NCBI GenBank assembly: GCA_937872475.1
Contig: CALMSY010000015.1
Coordinates: forward strand, 1-64,000
Source: 67-14 sp020438345
Lineage (GTDB): Bacteria > Actinomycetota > Thermoleophilia > Solirubrobacterales > 70-9
Direction: 5' to 3'
DNA length: 64,000 nucleotides
Positions 8,689-20,284 of this stretch are shown one piece after another (position 1 is the first letter of the stretch; each line of letters opens with the position of its first letter). A program made the position numbers and the translations under genes. The notes under the pieces were generated by a model. That model was not told the DNA's origin and did no database searches. It saw only the letters and a program-made list of their open reading frames with translations.

Positions 8689-9210
8689 ATGAGAAGCATC
8701 CTCCGCAGTCCGGCCGGCGTTCTTCTTGCAGTACTGCTGCTGCTTGGTATCTGGCTCCTGAAAGAGCTCGACGACGAAGGGTCACCTGGCCGCAACGGTT
8801 CGAATGGTGAAGTCACGGTGACCGTTGACCGGGTGGTTGACGGCGACACCGCCAAGGTCTGGTTCGATGGCAGGAGCGAATACCTGCGCTACATCGGGGT
8901 TGACGCCCCGGAGTCGGTCAGGCCGGATTACCCGGTCGAGTGTTTCGGCGAGAATGCGAAGCGCTTCAACGAGGAGTTGCTGCGTCGCAGCCCCACGGTG
9001 ACCCTGGTCTTCGACCGGGAGAAGCGCGACAGGTTCGGCCGGCTGCTGGCCTACGTCTACACAGGCCGCACGCTGCTCCAGGCTGAACTGCTGAGGCGTG
9101 GCTTCGCGACCACACTGGAGATATCACCCAACACTTCGCGAGCCAGTGAATTCTCGAGCCTCGAGGGAGAAGCCCGGGATGCCGGTCGGGGCCTATGGTC
9201 GGCCTGTTGA
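8689..9210 (+). CDS. Membrane-anchored staphylococcal-nuclease-like (SNase) protein
   Basis: An N-terminal hydrophobic helix (residues 9-25) would anchor or export the protein. The SNase domain spans about residues 42-172. The conserved core is present: VDGDTAKVW, RYIGVDAPES (Arg and Glu of the active site region) and EKRDRFGRLLAYV with the second catalytic Arg. Family members hydrolyse DNA and RNA with calcium. Here the enzyme would act outside the membrane, for nutrient nucleic acid or defence. It lies 42 bases after the aldolase stop, so it may be co-transcribed. Confidence 0.9.
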   Translation: MRSILRSPAGVLLAVLLLLGIWLLKELDDEGSPGRNGSNGEVTVTVDRVVDGDTAKVWFDGRSEYLRYIGVDAPESVRPDYPVECFGENAKRFNEELLRRSPTVTLVFDREKRDRFGRLLAYVYTGRTLLQAELLRRGFATTLEISPNTSRASEFSSLEGEARDAGRGLWSAC

Positions 9211-9286
9211 AAGGTGCCCTTCTGTGATCTCAGTCACAGAAATGTGAGGGATTACTTGAGATTGCCCAATCATTTGCTACGGTGAC

Positions 9287-9327
9287 TGGACGGTCTGTTC
9301 CTGAAAGTCCGCTTTCGTCCAGACCGA
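9287..9327 (+). other. Leader hairpin with overlapping alternative stems before the 79-residue gene
   Basis: The 123-base spacer between the nuclease and the next small gene contains CGGTCTG and its exact complement CAGACCG about 25 bases apart. An overlapping pair, CTGGACG/CGTCCAG, shares bases with it, so two mutually exclusive stems could form just before the ATG at 9334. No known riboswitch pattern is recognised. Confidence 0.35.
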
Positions 9328-9333
9328 ACCACT

Positions 9334-9573
9334 ATGAGAATGCGTCAAAGCGTAAATCAGTTCGAAGCAGCTTTCGAACAGCAGAAGGTTCTTGAGCAGC
9401 GTCGCCGCGAGCAGCTTCGCAACCGCGCCGTGAACCGTTCGCGTGCCCGCCGGGTCACGCGCTCCCAGCAGCAGGGCAAAGTGCGTTTCAGCGTGCTGGC
9501 CGTGTGCCTGATCGTGACCGTGGTCGTGGTGACCATCGCCATGTTCGAGGCCCTGCTCCTGGTCATGGGATAG
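9334..9573 (+). CDS. Small single-span membrane protein with basic coiled-coil head
   Basis: A 79-residue protein with a Gln/Arg-rich helical N-terminal half (FEQQKVLEQRRREQLRNRAV), predicted coiled coil and strongly basic. One hydrophobic helix follows near residues 52-75 (VRFSVLAVCLIVTVVVVTI). The arrangement suggests a cytoplasmic head that binds acidic partners or nucleic acid at the membrane. I do not recognise a family. It has its own spacer and leader structure upstream, and clean codon structure supports it as real. Confidence 0.65.
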   Translation: MRMRQSVNQFEAAFEQQKVLEQRRREQLRNRAVNRSRARRVTRSQQQGKVRFSVLAVCLIVTVVVVTIAMFEALLLVMG

Positions 9574-9668
9574 GCCCACAAGCCACATCTTGATAGCCCG
9601 GCCCGAAGCCTGAACGCCGGAGACTCGGCCGAGCCCCCGGGTCCCTGCCCTGAAACTTCGGCTTCAGA

Positions 9669-9845
9669 CTATTGGGCTTCTTCTTTGACACCGCGGTCAT
9701 CGATTACTTCCTTGCGGAAGACATCGACCTCGCGTGGCGCCGTGATGCCAAGGCGTACCTTGTCGCCGGAAACACCGAGAACCATGATCTCGACGTTGTC
9801 TCCGATAACGATGCTTTGTTCCCTCTTTCTGGTGAGTACCAGCAT
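9669..9845 (-). CDS. csrA: CsrA, translational regulator RNA-binding protein
   Basis: CsrA dimers bind GGA motifs in mRNA leaders and block or alter translation. The 58-residue protein begins MLVLTRKREQSIVIGD and keeps the RNA-contact arginines (R6 and R44 in VFRKE) and the central VLGVSGDKVRLGI strands. The ATG at 9845 is chosen over the longer open frame because CsrA always starts MLxLTR and a GGAG lies four to five bases upstream. No flagellar genes or fliW are in the window, although these are common partners elsewhere. It is divergent from the 198-residue HTH protein with a palindrome between them. Confidence 0.95.
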   Translation of the reverse strand: MLVLTRKREQSIVIGDNVEIMVLGVSGDKVRLGITAPREVDVFRKEVIDDRGVKEEAQ

Positions 9846-9876
9846 AAGACTCCATTCGACTCTTTTGGTCGGTTCG

Positions 9877-9892
9877 TACCTAATAATAGGTA
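9877..9892. promoter_or_regulatory. Perfect inverted repeat between csrA and the divergent gene
   Basis: TACCTA-ATAA-TAGGTA is a perfect six-base inverted repeat in an AT-rich island. Read on the minus strand it contains TATTAT, a good -10 hexamer about 35 bases before the csrA start, though no convincing -35 is visible. It could be an operator or simply promoter symmetry. Confidence 0.4.
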
Positions 9893-9976
9893 TTCGGTCT
9901 GACGGGGAGCGTGTGCAGCCTCTACCTACCCCACAGAGCGCCAGTCCAAGCCGGTTCAATAGACTCGGGAACCGCA

Positions 9977-10573
9977 ATGTCTCGCCGATCGCTACGCCCC
10001 CAACTCAATCAGATCAGGGCCTGGGTCCGCCAGGGCCGCACCGACGCCTGGATCGCCCACCAGCTCGAAGTGAGTGCTTCGGAACTCCGTGAGTTCCGCC
10101 GTCAACACGACCTCTCGCCTGACGATGAAGGCGAAAGCACCTTCGATGTCGATCTTCGCGACGAGATCGAAGCCGAGATCGAAGCGGCCGCCGCAGCAGA
10201 AGAAGCTGCCCGTGCCAAGGCTGAAGAGGAAGCGGCAGCAGCCGCGGCCGAGCGTGAAGCTCGCGGTGAAACCGCGGACGATGGCGAAGCCGATACAGAA
10301 GACCCAGAAACCGATGGCTCCGAGGCCGAAGGCAGACCCCGCCGTCGCCGCCGCGGCCGCAGGGGACGCCGTGGACGGGGACCGGGGAACCGGATCGAAG
10401 GCACCTTCGATCATGGTGACGACGGTTACGGTCTCTGGCTTGACCCTTCGATCCAGGATATTCAGCTTTACACGGAACATTGGGCCGACAAGCGCGATGT
10501 AACCGTCACCATCGAGGCCGATCAGATCATCATTCGCCGCACCGGCGAATCCGAAGCACCCGCCGAAGACTAG
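9977..10573 (+). CDS. Protein with N-terminal helix-turn-helix, acidic Ala/Glu coiled coil and Arg-rich hinge
   Basis: From ATG at 9977 (GGGA upstream) the protein has 198 residues. Residues 1-45 look like a resolvase-type helix-turn-helix (LNQIRAWVRQGRTDAWIAHQL, then VSASELREFRRQH). Residues 60-115 are an Ala/Glu coiled coil with an acidic end, followed by an Arg/Gly tract near residues 120-137. The final 60 residues form a compact beta-rich domain (DGYGLWLDPSIQDIQLYTEHW). No family name is recognised. The parts suggest nucleic-acid binding. It is divergent from csrA, which makes a shared regulatory region likely. Confidence 0.7.
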   Translation: MSRRSLRPQLNQIRAWVRQGRTDAWIAHQLEVSASELREFRRQHDLSPDDEGESTFDVDLRDEIEAEIEAAAAAEEAARAKAEEEAAAAAAEREARGETADDGEADTEDPETDGSEAEGRPRRRRRGRRGRRGRGPGNRIEGTFDHGDDGYGLWLDPSIQDIQLYTEHWADKRDVTVTIEADQIIIRRTGESEAPAED

Positions 10574-10602
10574 CCTTCCCGCGCCCGCCGGATGGCCGGC
10601 CG

Positions 10603-10926
10603 TCAAATTTCCAGGTCAACGATGACTTTGCCACCGGCAAAGTCGCCGGCGGTCTGAAGGTGCTGCCAAAAGGCGGCGTCGACCAGATCCTGGACGTCGG
10701 CCAGGCCAGGATCCACCCCGGGCAGCTGAAGTGCCCAGTCGGTGCCCTCCCCGTAGAGAGCAGCCAGATCCGAAGCGGTGAACGTCGCCCCGAGCCGCCG
10801 ACGGAGTTCTTCCCGAACCGGACCGGTCACCGAATCTCCACGAAGCTGACCGGCGCGCTCCAGATCCCGAAGGCGTTCGATACCCGCCTCCCAGTTAAAA
10901 AGTGCGTTCTCGAGGGAGTAGCTCAC
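10603..10926 (-). CDS. Small hypothetical protein translationally coupled to glycosyltransferase
   Basis: A 107-residue acidic helical protein with no recognised domain. Its ATG overlaps the TGA of the preceding 720-residue membrane protein (ATGA arrangement), which is strong evidence for coupled translation and for being a real gene. The segment LRRRLGATFTASDLAALYGEG recurs in small actinobacterial proteins of unknown role as far as I can judge from its style, but I cannot name it. It is the last gene of the mfd-to-here run. Confidence 0.65.
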   Translation of the reverse strand: MSYSLENALFNWEAGIERLRDLERAGQLRGDSVTGPVREELRRRLGATFTASDLAALYGEGTDWALQLPGVDPGLADVQDLVDAAFWQHLQTAGDFAGGKVIVDLEI

Positions 10927-13085
10927 TTGAGCCCGGGAATGTACTCTTCGGCGGGATCAAGGCGTGAGCAAAGCGCGGGGTCCATGGGTCCTGTCACTTC
11001 CCAGACATAGATCCCGTGGCTGAGGTCATCGGGCAGTGCCGCTCGGACCGGCTTTATCGACGGGTTCAGATCCACCCAGAGGGTTTCGGGGGAATCGACA
11101 GGGTGTTCCTGATCATTGAAGTTGAGGTACGGAGCAGTGACCAGAAAGTCAGGGTCGACCTGATTCACGGCCTGGCTGAACTCCCGGCAGGTGCCGATCG
11201 CGTCAAAGCCGCCGTGCGCGGCATCACGACCCAGATAGATGACCTGGTTGGAAAGGTCCTCGCCGAAGAACCCGTACTGGCGAAAGCCCGCAGTGGTCCC
11301 GGCAAGAGCGATTCTCGAATCGGTTATTCCGTTGGCCCAGCGATAGGCCTGCATCAACCCATATTCCGGTTCGAAGTCGTTGTAGCGATTCTCGAAATAG
11401 TTCTTCTGGAGAGGCCAGGCGAAAACCGCGAGAACTGCCAGGGCAAGTCCCAGCCCGATCGAAAGCGCCGGCAGACCGGAGAGCCGGGAAAGCCTTTCCC
11501 GGCCGAACCAGCAGACCGCAGGCACCGCGACGAAAAGCATCGCGAGAGCGAATCCGAAAACCTTGCCTGGTGCGGTCAGCACAGGGTCGCCGGCACTTGT
11601 TCCGACGAAGAGCGCAAGCAGCAGCGCACCGAGCGCCATTCTCGGCCAGCCGCGGTTGAAAGTGGCCGAAAGGGGAACGATGACCACAGCGAGACCCAGC
11701 GCCGGAATCAGGAAACGGAGGTTGATAGAGAATGCGGTCGGTTCACCCTCGGGTCCGGCAGCGCCGAGTGGCGTGAACAGATAGGCGAGGATCGCAATCA
11801 GGGCGACCGCGCCATGAGTACGGGTCAGCCGGCCCGGACCGTTGACCAGCACCAGAATGAGCCCGAACAGCACCAGTCCGAGCAACAGCGGCCAGACTTC
11901 ACCGAAACCCTGGTTCAGCCCCGGGACCAGATACTCCTTCCAGACCGTGGTGTCAGTCAAATAGTGGGCGACGGAAAAATCGTCTCGTGCGACCTGGAGA
12001 CGCTGCGGTCCGACCAGGTCCAGGGGTCCGATCGAAGTCACTTGCGGAAGCGGGTTGCCTGCCTCAACCAGGTTTCGCAGATACCACCATCCGCCGCCGA
12101 GCAGAGCCGGGAGGAGAAACACTGCGCTCGCGCGAAGCCTCTTGCCTTTCACCGTCGCGAAAATCACCGCGCAGGCGACCAGAAGTGCCGGAGCCAGCGC
12201 GGTCACCTTGGTACCAGCTGCCAGTCCGACAGCCAACCCTCCGGCCACCATCGCCCAGTCCGGCGAAACGCGGCCCTTCGGTTCGTTGCCGGCCGAGGAG
12301 CGGTTCAACATGATCGCCACCGCAGAAAGGACCAGGGCCGCGGCCATAATGTCGTTCTTCGCTGTACCGGGCTCGCGGACCACCAGCGTGTGGGTCGCCA
12401 TCAGAACCGCGACTCCAAACATGGTCAGATGAGGCCGGCCATAAGGACGCCCGACACACCAGCCGGCCAGCAGGCCGAGAGCGAGCCAGCCAAGATTGAT
12501 GAAGATGGAAATGAAATCCTTGCCGGTCAGCACCATCCCGACCGCGTGGACCAGCTCCGAGTTCTGGGGATAGAACCAGTTCAGAAACACAGTTTCCGTA
12601 TGCAGGAATCCCGTAACCGATCCGGTTCTTGCTATCTCCGCGGCGAACGGGAGGTGGTACCAGACCGAATCAAAATTGGTGATCCCGTGATCAAGGTTGT
12701 AGGAAGTGAACGCGCCCCATTGGGCCACCACCGCAAAAGTGACGAGAAACGCCATGACCTGCGCCGCGGTCGATACAGCCGGAGAGGGCGGCACTGGATC
12801 GTCGGATCCAACCGGCCGGGGCAGTACCCGAAGCCAGACCACAACGGCGAGCAGACCCAGGACAATCACCAACGGAAAGACTTTGAGCAGGTCGACTGCG
12901 CCAAGCAGTGTTGAGACGAAAAGCAGCAATCCCACACCGGTTACACATTCGACCAGCCGGGCCGGGCTGCCCGTCCAGCCAGGCAAGAGCCGCGCCCGCA
13001 GACGCCATGCCACGAAGCCGGTGAAGCTGCCGACCAGGAACAGGTGGAGCAGCGCGGCGAGGAACTCAACGAAACTCAAGGGCAC
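10923..13085 (-). CDS. Polytopic membrane glycosyltransferase-like protein (GT39/GT-C fold)
   Basis: The 720-residue protein has about a dozen membrane helices and a soluble C-terminal part of roughly 150 residues. An acidic first periplasmic loop (NFDSVWYHLPFAAEIARTGS, around residues 138-157) is typical of GT-C enzymes. These transfer sugars from polyprenyl-phosphate donors outside the membrane. The C-terminal region (ALAGTTAGFRQYGFFGEDL onward) resembles the extracytoplasmic domain of such proteins. The acceptor is unknown. It starts 15 bases after the ftsB stop, so it probably shares the eno-ftsB transcript, and its stop overlaps the next start. Confidence 0.75.
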   Translation of the reverse strand: MPLSFVEFLAALLHLFLVGSFTGFVAWRLRARLLPGWTGSPARLVECVTGVGLLLFVSTLLGAVDLLKVFPLVIVLGLLAVVVWLRVLPRPVGSDDPVPPSPAVSTAAQVMAFLVTFAVVAQWGAFTSYNLDHGITNFDSVWYHLPFAAEIARTGSVTGFLHTETVFLNWFYPQNSELVHAVGMVLTGKDFISIFINLGWLALGLLAGWCVGRPYGRPHLTMFGVAVLMATHTLVVREPGTAKNDIMAAALVLSAVAIMLNRSSAGNEPKGRVSPDWAMVAGGLAVGLAAGTKVTALAPALLVACAVIFATVKGKRLRASAVFLLPALLGGGWWYLRNLVEAGNPLPQVTSIGPLDLVGPQRLQVARDDFSVAHYLTDTTVWKEYLVPGLNQGFGEVWPLLLGLVLFGLILVLVNGPGRLTRTHGAVALIAILAYLFTPLGAAGPEGEPTAFSINLRFLIPALGLAVVIVPLSATFNRGWPRMALGALLLALFVGTSAGDPVLTAPGKVFGFALAMLFVAVPAVCWFGRERLSRLSGLPALSIGLGLALAVLAVFAWPLQKNYFENRYNDFEPEYGLMQAYRWANGITDSRIALAGTTAGFRQYGFFGEDLSNQVIYLGRDAAHGGFDAIGTCREFSQAVNQVDPDFLVTAPYLNFNDQEHPVDSPETLWVDLNPSIKPVRAALPDDLSHGIYVWEVTGPMDPALCSRLDPAEEYIPGLK

Positions 13086-13100
13086 CTCCCGCCCCGCGAC

Positions 13101-13466
13101 CTACTTTATGCCGTTTACTACCCAGGCCTGCTCGCCCGGCAGAATCATTCCCTGGCGCCTTGCCTCGCGCCTCAGGGTGGCTTCGCTCCGGGCCCGCTTT
13201 ACCCGACGCTCCAGGGTCCAGTTGACTGCCTGGGCAGCGTACAGCCGCTGCTTGGTCTGACCGGCAATCCGATATGTCTGAAAGAGGTTCCAGGCCGGCT
13301 TGATCATTGCAGCACAGAGCATCACCACGACAATCACGAGAACCACCCGTCCGAACCGGTCCCACTGGATTCGGCCGGTTCCTGCCTGGCCTGCCCCGCG
13401 GCGAGGGGCAGGCCGACGGCGTGGTTGCCGCCGGGTACCGCCATAGGTCTGCGCACGTGCCGACAC
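13101..13466 (-). CDS. ftsB: Septum formation initiator FtsB/DivIC-family protein
   Basis: A bitopic cell-division protein of the FtsB/DivIC/FtsL type that helps activate septal peptidoglycan synthesis. It has a basic cytoplasmic tail (residues 1-38), one membrane helix (about 41-60), then an extracellular coiled coil (about 62-105: LFQTYRIAGQTKQRLY, leading into ERRVKRARSEATLRREA). The ending (RRQGMILPGEQAWVV) matches the conserved DivIC tail with its Gly-x-hydrophobic-x-Pro-Gly-Glu motif. The position directly downstream of eno is the classic genomic context of this family in Gram-positive bacteria. Confidence 0.9.
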   Translation of the reverse strand: MSARAQTYGGTRRQPRRRPAPRRGAGQAGTGRIQWDRFGRVVLVIVVVMLCAAMIKPAWNLFQTYRIAGQTKQRLYAAQAVNWTLERRVKRARSEATLRREARRQGMILPGEQAWVVNGIK

Positions 13467-13499
13467 GTCCGACCCTTCTAGGCCGGGCGGTCAACTCCT

Positions 13500-14792
13500 T
13501 CAACCGTTCCGCATGAGAACCGCGGAGCCGCCGAAACGGGCATTTTCTCCCAGTTCCTCTTCAATCTTCAGGAGCCGGTTGTACTTCGCGACACGGTCGG
13601 ATCGTGAGGGGGCGCCGGTCTTGATCTGGCCGGCACCCGTTGCGACGGCAAGATCGGCGATCGTGGTGTCCTCGGTCTCTCCCGAACGATGGGAAATCAC
13701 CGCTGTGTAGCCGGCGTCCGAGGCCATGCGAATCGCCTCCAGGGTCTCGCTTAGCGTGCCGATCTGGTTCACCTTTACCAGGATCGAATTGGCGACCCCC
13801 AGATCAATACCTCGCCTGAGGCGGGCAGGGTTGGTCACGAACAGGTCATCGCCGACAAGTTGAACCGAATCGCCGAGCTTTTCGGTGAGCAACTTCCACC
13901 CTTCCCAGTCTTCCTCGTCCATACCGTCCTCGATCGAAACGATCGGGAAACGTTCAGCTGCACTCTGCCAGTATGCGGCCATCTCCTCGGGGTTGAGATC
14001 ACGGTCCTCATGCTCCAGCCGGTAGATGCCATCCGAATAGATCTCCGAAGTGGCGGGGTCCAGAGCGATGAAGACTTCCTCCCCGGGCTTGTACCCGGCC
14101 GCCTCGATACCTTCGATCAGCATCTCCAGGGCCGCCTCGTTGGAGGAGAGGTCCGGAGCGAAGCCGCCCTCGTCACCGACCGCGGTCGCGAGCCCGTGGC
14201 CAGAGAGGATCTTCTTCAGCGAGTGGAACACTTCGGTGCCGACCTGCAGGCATTCCGAGAAACTCGACGTGCCGGCCGGCATCACCATGAACTCCTGGAA
14301 ATCAACCGAGTTGTCGGCATGTGCGCCACCGTTCAGGACATTCATCATCGGGACCGGAAGAAGCGAAGGATCAGACTCGCCGTAAAGGTCGCCGAGATAG
14401 CTGTAGAGGGGGCGCTTCTCCATCGCGGCAGCGGCATGGGCAGCGGCGAGGGAGACCCCGAGAATCGCGTTGGCACCGAGCCTGCCCTTGTTCTCGGTCC
14501 CATCGAGGTCGATCATCAACTTGTCGAGACCGGCCTGGTCAGTGACATCGAAGCCGATCAGGGCGTCCCGGATTTCGCCGTTGACATTGGCGACCGCCTG
14601 AGTGACGCCCTTGCCGAGATAGGCGTCGCTTCCGTCGCGGAGTTCGACCGCTTCGAACTCACCGGTGGATGCGCCGGAGGGGACTGCGGCTCGACCGATG
14701 TAGTCGTTGTCGAGGGTGACCTCGACCTCAACCGTGGGGTTCCCCCGGGAATCGAGGATCTGACGGGCGTGGACGTCTTCGATATTGCTCAT
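13500..14792 (-). CDS. eno: Enolase
   Basis: Catalyses 2-phosphoglycerate to phosphoenolpyruvate in glycolysis, with magnesium. At 430 residues it is full length. It begins MSNIEDVHARQILDSRGNPT and carries the substrate loop GASTG, the catalytic Glu and metal-ligand region (SIEDGMDEEDW, DDLFVTN), and the signature ILVKVNQIGTLSET, which contains the catalytic lysine, followed by SHRSGETEDT. I place the start at 14792. The longer open frame reaching back to 14954 runs through the end of mazG and is not enolase-like. It sits 13 bases after mazG. Confidence 0.98.
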   Translation of the reverse strand: MSNIEDVHARQILDSRGNPTVEVEVTLDNDYIGRAAVPSGASTGEFEAVELRDGSDAYLGKGVTQAVANVNGEIRDALIGFDVTDQAGLDKLMIDLDGTENKGRLGANAILGVSLAAAHAAAAMEKRPLYSYLGDLYGESDPSLLPVPMMNVLNGGAHADNSVDFQEFMVMPAGTSSFSECLQVGTEVFHSLKKILSGHGLATAVGDEGGFAPDLSSNEAALEMLIEGIEAAGYKPGEEVFIALDPATSEIYSDGIYRLEHEDRDLNPEEMAAYWQSAAERFPIVSIEDGMDEEDWEGWKLLTEKLGDSVQLVGDDLFVTNPARLRRGIDLGVANSILVKVNQIGTLSETLEAIRMASDAGYTAVISHRSGETEDTTIADLAVATGAGQIKTGAPSRSDRVAKYNRLLKIEEELGENARFGGSAVLMRNG

Positions 14793-14805
14793 TTCGACGC
14801 CAATC

Positions 14806-15456
14806 CTACTTTTGAAGGCTCTCCGCGTGACGTTCGGCCTCGGCCCGCAGGGCCAGCTCGGGGTCAACCCCGCGGCTTCGGGCCTCGGTGACTGCCTCCC
14901 AGAGCAGTTCGCCGATCCGGGCTTCATCCCGTTTCCGGTCCGGGTTGTCGGCACCGGCGTTGGCCGGACGCTCCTCGGGATCGAGCTTCCACTGGACCTT
15001 ATTCGCGTAGATCAGGGCCGGCAAGGCTGGTTTCCTCCAATCCTTCTCGGACTGCCGGCCCTCAACGTCACGTTTGATCTCGTCCCATTGACGGCGCACA
15101 TCATCGGCAGTCTCGATACCCGCTGCGGCATCCTGCTCATTTGGGGGATAGACATGAGGGTGACGCCGGACCAGCTTCTCGGTCAGCTGGCTCGCCACCT
15201 CCGCCAGATCACCAACTCCGCGCTCCTCGAGCAGGAGTGAAAGAAACACCACCTGGAACAGAACATCGCCCAGTTCGTCCCGCATCGCGGCATCATCACC
15301 CTCCCGGGCTGCCTCGGCCAGCTCATAGGCCTCCTCGACCGTATGCGGCACGATCGAACGGGCGTCCTGCTCTCGGTCCCACGGGCATTTCTCGCGCAAT
15401 TCGCGCGTTACCCGGTCGAGCCTTCCTATAGCCCCGGCGAGTTCGCCGGCTTCCAC
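14806..15456 (-). CDS. mazG: MazG nucleoside triphosphate pyrophosphohydrolase
   Basis: Hydrolyses non-canonical or surplus NTPs and dNTPs to monophosphates, acting as a housecleaning enzyme. The family pattern is visible: CPWDREQDARSIVPHTVEEAYEL, then DELGDVLFQVVF, which supplies the Glu/Asp magnesium ligands (EExxE and ExxD). At 216 residues it is close to the single-domain actinobacterial form. It follows the PpiC gene by six bases and precedes eno by 13, so it is inside one transcript. Confidence 0.95.
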   Translation of the reverse strand: MEAGELAGAIGRLDRVTRELREKCPWDREQDARSIVPHTVEEAYELAEAAREGDDAAMRDELGDVLFQVVFLSLLLEERGVGDLAEVASQLTEKLVRRHPHVYPPNEQDAAAGIETADDVRRQWDEIKRDVEGRQSEKDWRKPALPALIYANKVQWKLDPEERPANAGADNPDRKRDEARIGELLWEAVTEARSRGVDPELALRAEAERHAESLQK

Positions 15457-15462
15457 GAGTCC

Positions 15463-16746
15463 CTACTGACCGGCAGCGGCGCCGAGCTGACTCAGGTCGA
15501 CCGCTCCGCCTGCCGCGCCAGCCGCCGCGTCGTCAGTCTTGGCATCACTCGGCTGGACCGGCCGCTGAGGAAGGTTCTCGGTCTGACCAAGGACTCCGGC
15601 CGAGCCGGTATTTCCACCCGGTGCCATCGGCGCCGCAAGGGCGATCGGAGCCGGGCAACTCAGAGCAGGGTTCTTTCCGGCGCCCGCCTGGTAGCACTTG
15701 GGATCGGCAGATTCGAGACGACCGTCACCCTCGTAGTTGTCACAACGCGGAACCGTGTAATCGGACTTGCAGAAGGTGCGGGAAGTCCACTTCGAGTTGT
15801 AGTCGGCAACGAAGTCGGTCATCGCCTGCTGCTGCAGGGTCGGCAACAACTGCTGCCGGATCTGCTCGCGAACTTCGTCAATGGGCTTCGTTTCCTCCGG
15901 CGTGACCTTGGTCACCCGGAAAACGTAGAACTGGTCGCCAGCCTCGACCGGTCCCTCGAGAACGCCCGTCTCGGCTTCCATGATGTCAGTGCCTGCCGGG
16001 TCCGGGAAAGCGCCCTCGGTCGCCACCGTCTTGCCACCTTCGGTCTTCGACGCATGCGCGGAAAGCTGCCTGGCAACCTTGGCGAATTCCTCGTCGCTCG
16101 GATCGTCGCCGAGTTCCTCGATCGCCTTGTCAGCCTGGGCTTTCTTGTCAGTGACGATCAAACGGATGTCACGGGTCTCCGGGGTAGTGAAGCTCTCCTT
16201 CGAGCCTTCATAGAAGTTCTCGATTTCCGAGTCCGGCACTTCCGTAACCGAATTGGTGATGTCCTCCTGGATCTTGCGGCTCAAGACCTGAAGCCGGACA
16301 CGATCCTGGACTTCTTCCATCGTGAAACCGCTTTCCTTGAGGAAATCGTTGAAAGCCTTCTCAGTCGGGAACTGATCCTTCTTGATGGTCGCCAGTTCGT
16401 TCGAGACTTCACGCTCGGTGGCTTCGACACCCATCTCCTCGGCCTGGCCGGAAAGCCATGCCTGATCGAGCAGGTCGTTGATCGCTGCTTCCTTGACTTC
16501 CTCGTACTGCGCGTCACCGGGCTTGGGGGCGGACTGCAGGCCGCCGCGCTTCCAGGTCTGGGTGAATGAGGTTTCGTACTGCTCCTGGGTGATGTCACCC
16601 CTGCCGTCAGGGACATCTTCAACCGTGATGATGCTCCCGCTCTCGATCGTCGGGTTGCCGATGCCCTGCGCGAAGGCGATACCCGCAAAAAGGAGCACGA
16701 GAATAGCCCCGAAAACGATCAAACCAGATTTGCGTGCCCCGCTCAT
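15463..16746 (-). CDS. Exported SurA/PpiC-type peptidyl-prolyl isomerase
   Basis: A signal or anchor helix (residues 7-27, ending AFAQG) directs a 427-residue protein to the cell surface. It has a SurA-like N-terminal chaperone region (about 35-175) and a parvulin-like domain (about 180-300: TRDIRLIVTDKKAQADKAIEEL, then GVLEGPVEAGDQFYVFRVTKV). A C-terminal extension carries four cysteines within about 50 residues (CKSDYTVPRC, CYQAGAGKNPALSC), probably forming two disulfides, and an Ala/Gly-rich end. Members help fold secreted proteins. Parvulin active-site residues are only partly recognisable, so chaperone activity without isomerase activity is possible. It lies 44 bases after mfd. Confidence 0.88.
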   Translation of the reverse strand: MSGARKSGLIVFGAILVLLFAGIAFAQGIGNPTIESGSIITVEDVPDGRGDITQEQYETSFTQTWKRGGLQSAPKPGDAQYEEVKEAAINDLLDQAWLSGQAEEMGVEATEREVSNELATIKKDQFPTEKAFNDFLKESGFTMEEVQDRVRLQVLSRKIQEDITNSVTEVPDSEIENFYEGSKESFTTPETRDIRLIVTDKKAQADKAIEELGDDPSDEEFAKVARQLSAHASKTEGGKTVATEGAFPDPAGTDIMEAETGVLEGPVEAGDQFYVFRVTKVTPEETKPIDEVREQIRQQLLPTLQQQAMTDFVADYNSKWTSRTFCKSDYTVPRCDNYEGDGRLESADPKCYQAGAGKNPALSCPAPIALAAPMAPGGNTGSAGVLGQTENLPQRPVQPSDAKTDDAAAGAAGGAVDLSQLGAAAGQ

Positions 16747-16790
16747 GCAGTGACTCCTCCTGAAAAGTTCTTGTGGCTGGCAGCTGAAAG

Positions 16791-20177
<3,387 letters not shown>

Positions 20178-20231
20178 TCAAACAACAACGGGACTGTCCG
20201 CTGCCTCAACCCCGGGCGGGCCAGTCCTGCC

Positions 20232-20279
20232 AACCCGGAAGCAGCCGTTTCCTTGGCGGGATCCGGCTGCTTCCGGGTT
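20232..20279 (-). terminator. Long perfect hairpin between FAD oxidase end and mfd start
   Basis: Sixteen-base arms (20232-20247 and 20264-20279) are perfectly complementary, with a 16-base loop. It begins six bases beyond the stop of the FAD oxidoreductase read on the minus strand and 55 bases before mfd. A T-run is missing, so it may be a transcript-stabilising or Rho-assisted terminator rather than a classical intrinsic one. Confidence 0.6.
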
Positions 20280-20284
20280 CGCCA

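Noticed and set aside
11016..12914. A 632-codon open frame on the plus strand
   Set aside because: It is antisense to the 720-residue membrane glycosyltransferase. Its composition (Arg/Gln/His-rich, no domain) is that expected from the complement of a GC-rich hydrophobic gene.
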